A stretch of DNA of 64,000 bases, from assembly GCA_947498415.1 (NCBI GenBank), contig CANMKB010000004.1:330768-394767 (forward strand), in the 5' to 3' direction. Positions 56,886 through 64,000 of the stretch are shown here, one piece after another. The stretch comes from an uncultured Paracoccaceae bacterium (GTDB lineage Bacteria > Pseudomonadota > Alphaproteobacteria > Rhodobacterales > Rhodobacteraceae). Below the pieces are notes generated by a model, which had not been told where the DNA came from, did no database searches, and saw only the letters and a list, made by a program, of their open reading frames with translations. A program made the position numbers and the translations under genes. Position 1 is the stretch's first letter. The number at the start of each line of letters is the position of its first letter.

Positions 56886-57773
56886 CACGACATACCGCCC
56901 AAACAAAACACGTCTTGGCTTGCCGGTCCCAGGCATAAGCTGCGCCAATGTCGTTTCATCCATCAGTAGCTTAGAACTAGACTTCAAATCCGCGTTCAAG
57001 GCCTCATGGATCGGAAACAATGCCTCCACAGCCTGATCCATCAGCCGCCCCATGGTGGATCGATGGAGCTTGACGCCCGAACGCATGAATATTTGTTCTT
57101 GTCTGTAGTTCGGCATGTAATCCGCAAACTTGCTCACAGCGAGCCCTGCAATGAGGTGATCATCAAAACGGGTCTGCTCAAACGCGCGCTTGGGAACTGG
57201 CGCCTGAACAACTTTGTCGCAGTTTCGGCAAACGAATTTAGTGTATGTTTCCTCTATCAAACGCAGTTGAGCTGGCACGTATGTCAGTCGTTCAATCTTC
57301 TGCTCTCCAAACTGAAACATGCCACGCCCGCAATCACAGATTGAACCGTTAGATGGCTCAATCCTTACCGGATCACGGGGAATGTTATCTGGAAAAGTAA
57401 TAGCTTGTTTGCCAAGTAGCCCGCGGGGTTTAGGTTTGTTCGTTTCTGGTTGCGCTTCGACTCCGCCGAGCCAGGTGTTATGATCTTCTGGCTTCGGACA
57501 GGCGGGACCAGCATCTCCATCCCCCTTTCTCTTCCGCTTCTTTGGTGGCTTCTCGCTAGATGGTCCAAACTGCATGTCCTGACTTTTGTTGAGCTGGGCG
57601 CGGAGAAGTCGATTGTCGGCTTTGAGAACCTTCAACTTCGCCTTGGCAGTCGATAGTTTCGCATCTTTCTCAACGATCTCATTGTCATGTTCGAGGTCAC
57701 GCCTAAGATCGGCGTCAGCAATGAGAAGAAAACTTATTCTAGGTGATCTCTCATCGCGAACACTTACTCGCCC
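56886..57773 (-). pseudogene. IS66-family transposase tnpC remnant
   Basis: About 290 residues of the IS66 large transposase. Seen are an N-terminal coiled coil without a start codon (open from 57773, recognisable by LRRDLEHDNEIVEKDAKL), the linker FGPSSEKPPKKRKRK, the zinc-finger-like CDCGRGM...FVCRNCDKVV, and LHRSTMGRLMDQAVEALFPIHEAL with MDETTLAQLMPGTGK. A one-base loss near 56915-56920 breaks the frame: the next frame reads KTCFVWAVCRDE, the family's normal continuation. The C-terminal half, including the last acidic residue, is missing. Both ends are therefore lost, and the copy is dead. Confidence 0.8.
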
Positions 57774-58688
57774 TCACGTGGCACGATGATACACCTCTGA
57801 CAGCGATCCTACCAACTCACGTACGAACAGATCCAGCAACCCGGTTGAGCGCCGACCGATCCGGGTCGCGAGGACGAACTGAGAATTTATTGCCGCCTCC
57901 TCCCCCAGCAGGCACCTCAAATTGCCACGGTCGAGGCGATCCATCACAAAGTGGTCGGGGAGATATCCTATGTAGTCCCCTGAAAGAATAAACATGGCCT
58001 GAACTTCCATATGATCTGCCAAAGTACCTACATGCGCATTTGGGAAGCGATTTAGTTCGATCAAACTCCCGTAGTTGCGGGCCACGAAGGTTTGATCTGC
58101 CACCAAACTTTCAGAGATTTCACGATCTGGGACATCAAACAGCGCATGACCCTTCGCGCAATATAGAGAGTGCCGTTCATCATAGAGTTTGGACATTTTC
58201 ACACCGGCGACAGGTCGTGTTTGCGGCATGATGGCCACATCAATATTCCCGCTTGAGACATCGGCCGCCAGCACCTGAGGGTCATCCACAGAAATCTGGA
58301 TCTCAGCTTCGGGGGCCAGTCTGCGCACCCGATTGATGATCCGTGGTAACGGAAGGCCATCAAAAGATAAGGTGTTGTCGATAATACCCAGTCGAAGGGT
58401 GCCAACCACCCGATCTCTTAAGCTGCCAATCTCTCCTTCAAAGTCGTTAAGGGCGATAAAGAGTTCTGTAGATTTCTGATGAACAAGCTTACCGCGCTCC
58501 GTCAGGCGAAACCCACCACGTCCGCGTTCACACAATGTAAGCCCTAGGCGCGTTTCTAGGGCCTTCATGTGGAAGCTGACGGTCGATTGTGACATGCCAA
58601 GCTCTGCTTGTGCCCCCACAAAGCCGCCCCGTTCCACGACGGCGCGAAAGACGGCCAGTGATCTTAGATCTGAATTTGCGAAGCTCAT
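57774..58688 (-). CDS. LysR-family transcriptional regulator
   Basis: 304 residues. The winged helix is typical: RSLAVFRAVVERGGFVGAQAELGMSQSTVSFHMKALETRLGL. The C-terminal effector domain follows (VVGTLRLGIIDNTLSFDG). It diverges from the amino-acid ABC transporter and agmatinase operon, with a 6-bp inverted repeat just in front of its start, so it very likely controls that operon. Its stop abuts the tnpC remnant, so the last residues could be altered by the junction. Confidence 0.88.
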   Translation of the reverse strand: MSFANSDLRSLAVFRAVVERGGFVGAQAELGMSQSTVSFHMKALETRLGLTLCERGRGGFRLTERGKLVHQKSTELFIALNDFEGEIGSLRDRVVGTLRLGIIDNTLSFDGLPLPRIINRVRRLAPEAEIQISVDDPQVLAADVSSGNIDVAIMPQTRPVAGVKMSKLYDERHSLYCAKGHALFDVPDREISESLVADQTFVARNYGSLIELNRFPNAHVGTLADHMEVQAMFILSGDYIGYLPDHFVMDRLDRGNLRCLLGEEAAINSQFVLATRIGRRSTGLLDLFVRELVGSLSEVYHRAT

Positions 58689-58693
58689 TACAT

Positions 58694-58717
58694 CTAATCC
58701 TTCGATATGTAGATTAG
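58694..58717. promoter_or_regulatory. Candidate LysR operator in the divergent promoter
   Basis: CTAATC and GATTAG, a perfect inverted repeat with 12 bases between, lies six bases upstream of the LysR start and about 80 before the binding-protein gene. Position and symmetry fit a LysR-type regulatory site. Confidence 0.5.
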
Positions 58718-58795
58718 TTCATAGCTATTTTACCGATGCTTTAGAAGTCCTACGATGAACCCGACTCACTGCTATGACTTTGAAATGGGGATACC

Positions 58796-59611
58796 ATGAA
58801 ACACCTTCTTTTGACCGCCGCTGCCACCCTATTGCTGAACCCAGTTTCAGCCTTTGCCGATGATTTGCTGTCTCGCATCAAAGCGGACGGTGTCCTGACT
58901 GTTGGCACCGAAGCACGCTTTCCACCGTTTGAATTTGTGGAAAATGGCGAGATCGTTGGCTATTCGGCGGACATCATGGACGTCCTTATGGCCTCTGCAC
59001 TGCCAGAGGTGGAACTGAAGCGTCTAGATCTGCCATGGCAGGGTATTCTACCTGGTCTTGCAGCGGAACGTTTTGATTATGTTGTCACCTCGGTGACTGT
59101 GACGCCAGAGCGTCGTGACGCCTATTACCTGTCTGTGCCAATTGCGGATGCTACTATGGCTGTCCTTAAACGCGCAGGTGATGACAGCATTAGCGCCCCG
59201 GCTGACATGGCAGGAAAACCAGTGGGCTCGCAGGCTGGTTCTGCACAATTGGCTGCTTTGGAAGGGTATGCTGAAACTTTAGGTGATGCGCCAAAAGTTT
59301 CAACTTACACCGATTTTTCCGAAGCCTACGCCGATCTTGCCGCGGGCCGCATCGATGCTGTGGTGAATTCGCTGCCAAACCTGCTGGAAGCCGCGCGTCA
59401 ACGTCCTGACATCTTTGAAGTTGTTGTACCGACCTTTGGTGAGCCAAAGTACTTCTCTTGGGCCGGACGCACCGACGAAGACAGTGCCAGCTTGAACGCA
59501 CTGTTTGATGCCGAACTGAAACGCCTGATTGAAGATGGCACTTTGGCCCAACTGCAAGAAAAGTGGTTTGGCGGTGCGATGAACCTGCCAAGCGCACTCC
59601 CTACGAAGTAA
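58796..59611 (+). CDS. Polar amino-acid ABC transporter, substrate-binding protein
   Basis: 271 residues with a signal peptide ending AFA. It is a family-3 solute-binding protein: GVLTVGTEARFPPFEFVENGEIVGYSADIMD and RFDYVVTSVTVTPERRDAYYLSVPI. Its ATPase and permeases follow. The last genes point to arginine-like or guanidino compounds as cargo (inference). A ribosome site is visible as TGGGGATACC. Confidence 0.9.
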   Translation: MKHLLLTAAATLLLNPVSAFADDLLSRIKADGVLTVGTEARFPPFEFVENGEIVGYSADIMDVLMASALPEVELKRLDLPWQGILPGLAAERFDYVVTSVTVTPERRDAYYLSVPIADATMAVLKRAGDDSISAPADMAGKPVGSQAGSAQLAALEGYAETLGDAPKVSTYTDFSEAYADLAAGRIDAVVNSLPNLLEAARQRPDIFEVVVPTFGEPKYFSWAGRTDEDSASLNALFDAELKRLIEDGTLAQLQEKWFGGAMNLPSALPTK

Positions 59612-59617
59612 ATCGAT

Positions 59618-60271
59618 ATGCTTGATCTGCTGATCGACAACCAAGCTGTCCTGATCGAAGGCGTGCTGACAACCCTTGGGGTCAGCTTCCTCGCCATCGC
59701 GCTTGGCGCCCCCCTTGGTCTTATTCTGGCGACTGCTAGTCGCCAGAATAACGGGCTGGTGCGTCGATCAGCACGAGTCTACGTTTCGTTTTGGCGGGGC
59801 ACCCCAATTTTGGTGCAGCTCTTGCTGATTTTCTATCTTCTACCTGCAATTGGCATCAACCTGCCGCCGACACTAGCTGCGGTGGTGGCGCTCGCCTGCA
59901 ATACTGCTGCCTTCCAGTCTGAAATCTATCGCGCTGGACTTGCCGCTGTGCCTGAGGGCGAAGTCGAAGCCGCCCAGATGTTGGGTTTGTCCAGCCGCCA
60001 AATTCTTACAAAAATTGAGGCGCCTCAGGCCATCCGCATCATGCTGCCTGCATTGGTTGGTGAAACGCTTGCATTGGTGCGAAATTCTTCACTGATTTCC
60101 GTCATCGCCGTCACTGACTTGACGCGACGCGCTCAGCAAATCGCTTCGTCTACCTTTCAGCCTCTGGACAGCTACATGATCGCACTGATCCTCTATGTCG
60201 CGATCGCCTTGGCTCTATCGGCCATTGGCATGATGCTAGAGCGGCGCCTAAAACAACAGGAGGCGCATTGA
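59618..60271 (+). CDS. Polar amino-acid ABC transporter, permease 1
   Basis: 217 residues, about five spans, HisM/GlnP family. It has VLTTLGVSFLAIALGAPLGLIL at the start, then YVSFWRGTPILVQLLLIFY, and the EAA loop EVEAAQMLGLSSRQILTKIEAPQAIRIMLP that contacts the ATPase. It begins six bases after the binding-protein stop and ends in TGATG shared with permease 2. Confidence 0.91.
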   Translation: MLDLLIDNQAVLIEGVLTTLGVSFLAIALGAPLGLILATASRQNNGLVRRSARVYVSFWRGTPILVQLLLIFYLLPAIGINLPPTLAAVVALACNTAAFQSEIYRAGLAAVPEGEVEAAQMLGLSSRQILTKIEAPQAIRIMLPALVGETLALVRNSSLISVIAVTDLTRRAQQIASSTFQPLDSYMIALILYVAIALALSAIGMMLERRLKQQEAH

Positions 60272-60915
60272 TGAGCCTTACGTCTGCAGATTTAGGACTC
60301 CTCGCTCAGGGGCTTGGTCTCACTGCATGGATGACACTGTGGGGCACGCTTCTTGCTCTTGCGCTTGCAGTTCCCCTTGCGTTGTGCCTGCGTTCCAACC
60401 GTTTCTGGATCAATGCACCTGCCCGCGTCTACGTCGAAGTCATGCGTGGTGCTCCGCTCGTTCTTCTATTGTTTTTGCTATATTACGGAGGGCCGCAGAT
60501 TGGGTTGCGCCTATCCGCTCCGGCGGCTGGTATTGTCGGCCTGGGTTTTTTCGGTGCAGGTGCATTTGCAGAAATCCTGCGGGCCGGTTTGAATGCAGTT
60601 CCGACTGGAGATGTCGAAGCGGCATCCATGCTGGGCATCAACCGCATCAAATGTATTGTGCATATTGAGATCCCACAGGCCGCCCGAACTGTCATTCCAC
60701 CAATTTTTGGCCAAACCATTATCTTGGTCAAAGAATCCGCCGTCTTATCCGTCATAACCATCGCTGAACTCACCAAAGCGGCTAGCGGATTGGCGACGAT
60801 CACCTTTTCTGTGCAACCGTTTATCGTCGCTGCGCTTCTCTATTGGGCGCTTGTGGAGGCAATTGCACAAGTAGGACTCGCCGTTGAGCGGCACTACCAA
60901 ATAGGAGGCCACTGA
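60271..60915 (+). CDS. Polar amino-acid ABC transporter, permease 2
   Basis: 214 residues from the ATG that shares one base with the preceding stop; a TTG three bases earlier is the alternative. It carries [20 protein letters not shown] and the EAA loop [32 protein letters not shown]. It should pair with permease 1 as the inner-membrane channel. Confidence 0.91.
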   Translation: MSLTSADLGLLAQGLGLTAWMTLWGTLLALALAVPLALCLRSNRFWINAPARVYVEVMRGAPLVLLLFLLYYGGPQIGLRLSAPAAGIVGLGFFGAGAFAEILRAGLNAVPTGDVEAASMLGINRIKCIVHIEIPQAARTVIPPIFGQTIILVKESAVLSVITIAELTKAASGLATITFSVQPFIVAALLYWALVEAIAQVGLAVERHYQIGGH

Positions 60916-60916
60916 G

Positions 60917-61699
60917 ATGCCCAATATCGAACATGCCATCAGTGCCCGCAAAGTCACGAAGGCCTACGGAACCAAGACAGTTCTTCGCGATGTCGATCTG
61001 ACGGTCGAAGAAGGCGAGGTGGTCTGTATAATCGGCCCTTCCGGTTCGGGGAAATCCACACTGTTGCGTGCACTGGCGTTTCTGGCACCCCATAACGGTG
61101 GAGATATCCACATTTTCGGGCGTGAGATCGGCTGGAACGGTGGTGCAGAGCGAAAGGTCAAGCAAACTGAGAAAGAGCTGGCCGAGGCACGTGCGCCTCT
61201 GGGTATGGTCTTTCAGCACTTTCATCTATGGCCACATATGAAGGCCATCGACAACGTGGCTTTGGCGCTGAAACTGGTGCACGGAAAATCTGCTTTGGAA
61301 GCTGAGACCATTGCCTTTGATGCTCTGAAAAAAGTTGGGCTTGATGAACACGCCTACAAACATCCCCATCAATTGTCCGGTGGTCAAAAACAACGTGTTG
61401 CCATCGCACGCGCACTTGCGGTCTCTCCCAAGGCCATCCTGTTTGATGAGCCCACCTCTGCTCTGGACCCTGAACTTGTGGGGGAAGTTCTGAATGTCAT
61501 GCGTGCTCTGGCTGATGACGGTATGACAATGGTGATCGTCACCCACGAAATGGGTTTCGCTGCTCAGGCGGCAAACCGTGTTGTGTTCATGGATCATGGC
61601 GCCATCGTTGAAGATGGCCCACCAGCGGATATTTTTGGCAATCCTAAAAGCGAACGACTGCGCCAATTTTTGGAAACCTCGCGTGACCGCGCGATCTGA
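60917..61699 (+). CDS. Polar amino-acid ABC transporter, ATP-binding protein
   Basis: 260 residues. Walker A is [14 protein letters not shown], the Q-loop [16 protein letters not shown], the signature [15 protein letters not shown] and Walker [14 protein letters not shown], with the switch His in VTHEMGFA. It is close to GlnQ/HisP-type ATPases. It begins one base after the previous stop. Confidence 0.94.
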   Translation: MPNIEHAISARKVTKAYGTKTVLRDVDLTVEEGEVVCIIGPSGSGKSTLLRALAFLAPHNGGDIHIFGREIGWNGGAERKVKQTEKELAEARAPLGMVFQHFHLWPHMKAIDNVALALKLVHGKSALEAETIAFDALKKVGLDEHAYKHPHQLSGGQKQRVAIARALAVSPKAILFDEPTSALDPELVGEVLNVMRALADDGMTMVIVTHEMGFAAQAANRVVFMDHGAIVEDGPPADIFGNPKSERLRQFLETSRDRAI

Positions 61700-61749
61700 A
61701 TAGTGCGTCCCACCATCGGGACGTCTTCAACATTAAGAGAAGAATAAAA

Positions 61750-62703
61750 ATGAGCCACGGATACGAAACCGGTCGCTTGGATCTGCCCTTTGTCGGAATC
61801 GCGACTTTTGCCAAATCCCCTTATCAGCCAGATTGGTCCAAAATTGACGCCGATGTCGCCATTTTGGGTGCGCCTTTTGACTTTGGCACGCAGTGGCGTG
61901 CCGGCGCACGATTTGGCCCACGCGGCATTCGAGACGCCTCCACATTGTTCTCGTTTGGCCATGCTGGGGCTTATGATCACGAAGATGACGTGACCTATCT
62001 CGCTGACACACGGATTGTAGACATGGGTGATGCCGACATCGTGCACACCGATACCGAGGGCAGCCATGCCAATATCGAAAAAGGCGTACGAGCAATTCTG
62101 GATGCAGGAGCGTTACCGGTTGTTCTGGGCGGCGATCATTCGATCAATATCCCCTGCGTCGCGGCATTTTCGGACCAGGAGCCAATCCATATCGTGCAGA
62201 TCGACGCCCACTTAGATTTTGTCGATGAGCGCCACGGTGTGCGCAATGGTCACGGAAACCCGATGCGCCGCGCCGCAGAGCGCCCGTGGGTAACGGGCCT
62301 GTCTCAAGTCGGTATACGCAATGTCTCCTCTACCGCAAAAGAAGGGTACGATGACGCTCGCAAAATGGGCTCAGATATTGTGTCAGTGCGCCAGTTTCGA
62401 ATCATGGGCGTGGAAGCGATGCTGGATCGCATTCCAGAGGGTAAACGTTACTATCTGACGATTGATATTGACGGGTTTGATCCTTCGATTGCGCCAGGAA
62501 CGGGCACACCGAGTCATGGTGGGTTCTTGTACTATGAGGTCTTGGAATTTGTGGACGGTCTTTCCAAACGTGGGGAAATCGTTGGGATTGATCTTGTCGA
62601 AGTTGCGCCGGATTATGACCACACCGGAACGACCAGTATTCTGGCTGCACAAATTTTGCTGAATACCATCGGTCGAATTTTTGAAAACCAGGCAGAACAG
62701 TAA
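61750..62703 (+). CDS. Agmatinase-family ureohydrolase
   Basis: 317 residues. The binuclear Mn or Ni site is visible: His130 in LGGDHSIN, Asp152/His154/Asp156 in DAHLD and Asp239/Asp241 in LTIDIDGFDPS. GTPSHGG follows, as in agmatinase and guanidinobutyrase; it removes urea from guanidino compounds. Other members of the family use guanidinobutyrate, guanidinopropionate or free guanidine, so the substrate is open. It lies last in the ABC operon, so imported amino compound and hydrolysis are linked. Confidence 0.88.
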   Translation: MSHGYETGRLDLPFVGIATFAKSPYQPDWSKIDADVAILGAPFDFGTQWRAGARFGPRGIRDASTLFSFGHAGAYDHEDDVTYLADTRIVDMGDADIVHTDTEGSHANIEKGVRAILDAGALPVVLGGDHSINIPCVAAFSDQEPIHIVQIDAHLDFVDERHGVRNGHGNPMRRAAERPWVTGLSQVGIRNVSSTAKEGYDDARKMGSDIVSVRQFRIMGVEAMLDRIPEGKRYYLTIDIDGFDPSIAPGTGTPSHGGFLYYEVLEFVDGLSKRGEIVGIDLVEVAPDYDHTGTTSILAAQILLNTIGRIFENQAEQ

Positions 62704-62824
62704 TAAGGGGTAGGTTCTTATTTTGTTTCAACCACCTCTGATGTTTCATGATGGGGTGGTTGAATCGCTCGATGTAGCCAAGAATTTTCAATGTCAGCGT
62801 TGTCCGCATAGCCGACCTTGACAT
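62704..62824 (-). pseudogene. Possible IS3-family orfB 3' remnant
   Basis: On the minus strand a short frame reads LKILGYIERFNHPIMKHQRW, which resembles the C-terminal YIERFxNPxxxH motif of IS3-family transposases. It has no start of its own and lies in the 168-base gap between the agmatinase stop and tnpB. Weak evidence from one motif. Confidence 0.3.
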
Positions 62825-62871
62825 GAGACATTTTAACGTCCGAACTCATTTAGCGCAGTTGCATTGAACAC

Positions 62872-63222
62872 TCATATCGCTATGGGCTTTCTAACGTGGC
62901 GTGGCACAATCCTTTGCCAATCCAGCCCCTCGAACAAGGCTTCGAATTGAGAGCGGTTGATTGTGATTACACCATCTCTCATGCGCGGCCAAACGAAGCC
63001 TCTTCCTTCAATGCGCTTGTAGGTCATAACCAATCCGGTGCCGTCCCAGACAATCAATTTCAAACGGTCGGCACGTTTTGATCGGAAGATGAAAATCGCG
63101 CCATTAAATGGATCAAGATCAAATTCGTTCATGACGATGGCAGCCAGGCCGTCCATCCCCTTGCGAAAGTCGACCGGCTTGGATGCTAGGTAGAGTTTGA
63201 AATTCCCCGACGGCGAGATCAT
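62872..63222 (-). CDS. tnpB: IS66-family accessory protein TnpB (Orf2)
   Basis: 116 residues, family length. It has PVDFRKGMDGLAAIV, FNGAIFIFRSKRADRLKLIVWDGTGLVMTYKR and GFVWPRM, the standard TnpB core. It overlaps tnpA by four bases. In a complete IS66, tnpC would follow. Here the next bases are a possible IS3 remnant and then the agmatinase operon on the other strand. Confidence 0.93.
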   Translation of the reverse strand: MISPSGNFKLYLASKPVDFRKGMDGLAAIVMNEFDLDPFNGAIFIFRSKRADRLKLIVWDGTGLVMTYKRIEGRGFVWPRMRDGVITINRSQFEALFEGLDWQRIVPRHVRKPIAI

Positions 63223-63620
63223 GTGCGTCCCTCCAGAGAAAGGATGACCTTCACTAAGTCATCAACTGGATATGTCGCCGGCAACGAAATCTCAATTTCA
63301 TGTCCACGTAGTACAATTTGATCGCCATCGGACGACTTAGATGCAATTTCTTGAGGCTCTTCGATTACAATTTCTGAGAACATCCGTTCTTCACGGACGG
63401 AGACACGCCCGCCGACAGCGCGTTTGACGTCTGCACGCCACTTGTAGACCAAGGATTGTGACACGTTGCAGGTTTTCATCACTTGCCCGACGGATAGTTC
63501 GCCGTTGTCGAGCTTGTCTCTGACAAACCTTTTAAAACTCGGTGGCCAAACACGTCTACCACCTGCGTGAACTTCGATGATGAAGCCGTAAACTTCAAAG
63601 GAATGTGGAAATTGCCCCAT
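63219..63620 (-). CDS. tnpA: IS66-family TnpA (Orf1) DNA-binding protein
   Basis: 133 residues. A helix-turn-helix near the middle (ELSVGQVMKTCNVSQSLVYKWR) follows GRRVWPPSFKRFVRDK, the usual TnpA entry. It overlaps tnpB. Intact in length, so the accessory genes may still be expressed even though no intact tnpC remains here. Confidence 0.88.
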   Translation of the reverse strand: MGQFPHSFEVYGFIIEVHAGGRRVWPPSFKRFVRDKLDNGELSVGQVMKTCNVSQSLVYKWRADVKRAVGGRVSVREERMFSEIVIEEPQEIASKSSDGDQIVLRGHEIEISLPATYPVDDLVKVILSLEGRT

Positions 63621-63730
63621 AACCGTTGCCTCTCTTCATTTTGAGGTAGTATGTCATGAGCAATATCGAGGCGTCAGAGGTTGATTAGGGGGTCAGATGC
63701 AACGCTTACGATGTTTGGGGCATCGCTTAC
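63621..63730 (-). mobile_element. IS66 terminal region, right end
   Basis: On the minus strand the element would start GTAAGCGATGCCCCAAACAT at 63730; GTAAGCG is the diagnostic IS66 end. An internal GTAAGCG follows at 63709-63703, about 21 bases in, as is usual for this family. No matching left end was found. The 150 bases further right hold no gene I can see. Confidence 0.75.
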
Positions 63731-63878
63731 GGTGCATCCAAGATTTCCCCAATACCCCAACTCTGACTGATCTTCCCCCCCTACGAGCGCTGCAAAGCTA
63801 GGAACCGCCACAAGTGTCTGCAGCACCCCGTTTAGCGGAGCGTTCTAAGATTCAACTGTACAACAAGGGTTTGGCCCA

Positions 63879-63920
63879 AAAACGCAAAACACCCACCGTT
63901 TTACGTGTGGGTTTTCATTT
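63879..63920 (-). terminator. Terminator downstream of the tRNA gene
   Basis: On the minus strand ACCCAC / GTGGGT with a 10-base loop, followed by GTTTTGCGTTTTT. It ends the leftward transcript of the tRNA gene. Confidence 0.65.
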
Positions 63921-63925
63921 CAATT

Positions 63926-64000
<75 letters not shown>

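Noticed and set aside
62402..62824. A 140-codon minus-strand frame running into the agmatinase gene
   Set aside because: Only its first 40 codons look like a transposase end; the rest is antisense to a conserved enzyme.

Overview
The window looks like chromosomal DNA of a marine alphaproteobacterium of the Roseobacter group (Rhodobacteraceae). This is an inference from gene content and order. The pointers are a glyQ / small membrane protein / glyS cluster, a short HisG with HisZ, an extended FolB, a fused FAD/GcvT dehydrogenase, xdhABC beside a BMP-type purine ABC transporter, an Entner-Doudoroff operon, and a dispersed repeat ending in a GAGTATTT...GAAAGATGAAG tail that I associate with this family. 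GC content looks moderate (mid-50s % by eye). No phage, CRISPR array or plasmid gene was seen.

Layout. 1-13.3 kb: the carA 3' end, a membrane glycosyltransferase, a GntR regulator, a HAD nucleotidase, a UbiH-like monooxygenase, two Lrp/AsnC regulators divergent from ilvC, an effector-binding-domain protein, a hemerythrin, a DMT exporter, then glmM-folP-folB and a SleB-type wall hydrolase on the minus strand. 13.3-28.7 kb: a divergent PPDK-like enzyme, glyS and glyQ, a secreted protease-like protein that has lost its catalytic residues, hisS-hisZ-hisG, slyX and dnaE. 28.8-40 kb: a TetR regulator with a secreted NTF2-like protein, then a tightly packed purine operon (xdhA-xdhB-xdhC, ABC ATPase, two permeases, BMP binding protein) that couples purine uptake to xanthine oxidation. 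40-50.6 kb: an aldo/keto reductase, a dimethylglycine/sarcosine-type dehydrogenase, two unknown membrane proteins (one of only 47 residues), panC-panB, an SH3 protein, a hydroxyacid dehydrogenase, rpe and two small proteins. 50.6-56.6 kb: ilvD and zwf-edd-eda.

56.7-63.7 kb is an accessory island. A LysR regulator diverges from a polar amino-acid ABC transporter operon ending in an agmatinase-family ureohydrolase. It is bracketed by pieces of IS66: a decayed tnpC on the left, fused to the 3' stub of what looks like a sugar ABC ATPase gene, and intact tnpA-tnpB with a recognisable IS end on the right. An initiator tRNA-Met gene runs off the right edge.

The most unusual signals are: (1) five copies of a two-hairpin repeat whose stems differ in sequence but stay perfectly paired; (2) one of those copies lying in frame inside xdhB and adding about 24 residues to the protein; (3) the secreted SPOR-like/peptidoglycan-binding/trypsin-fold protein with His, Asp and Ser all replaced; and (4) the IS66-bracketed agmatinase island.
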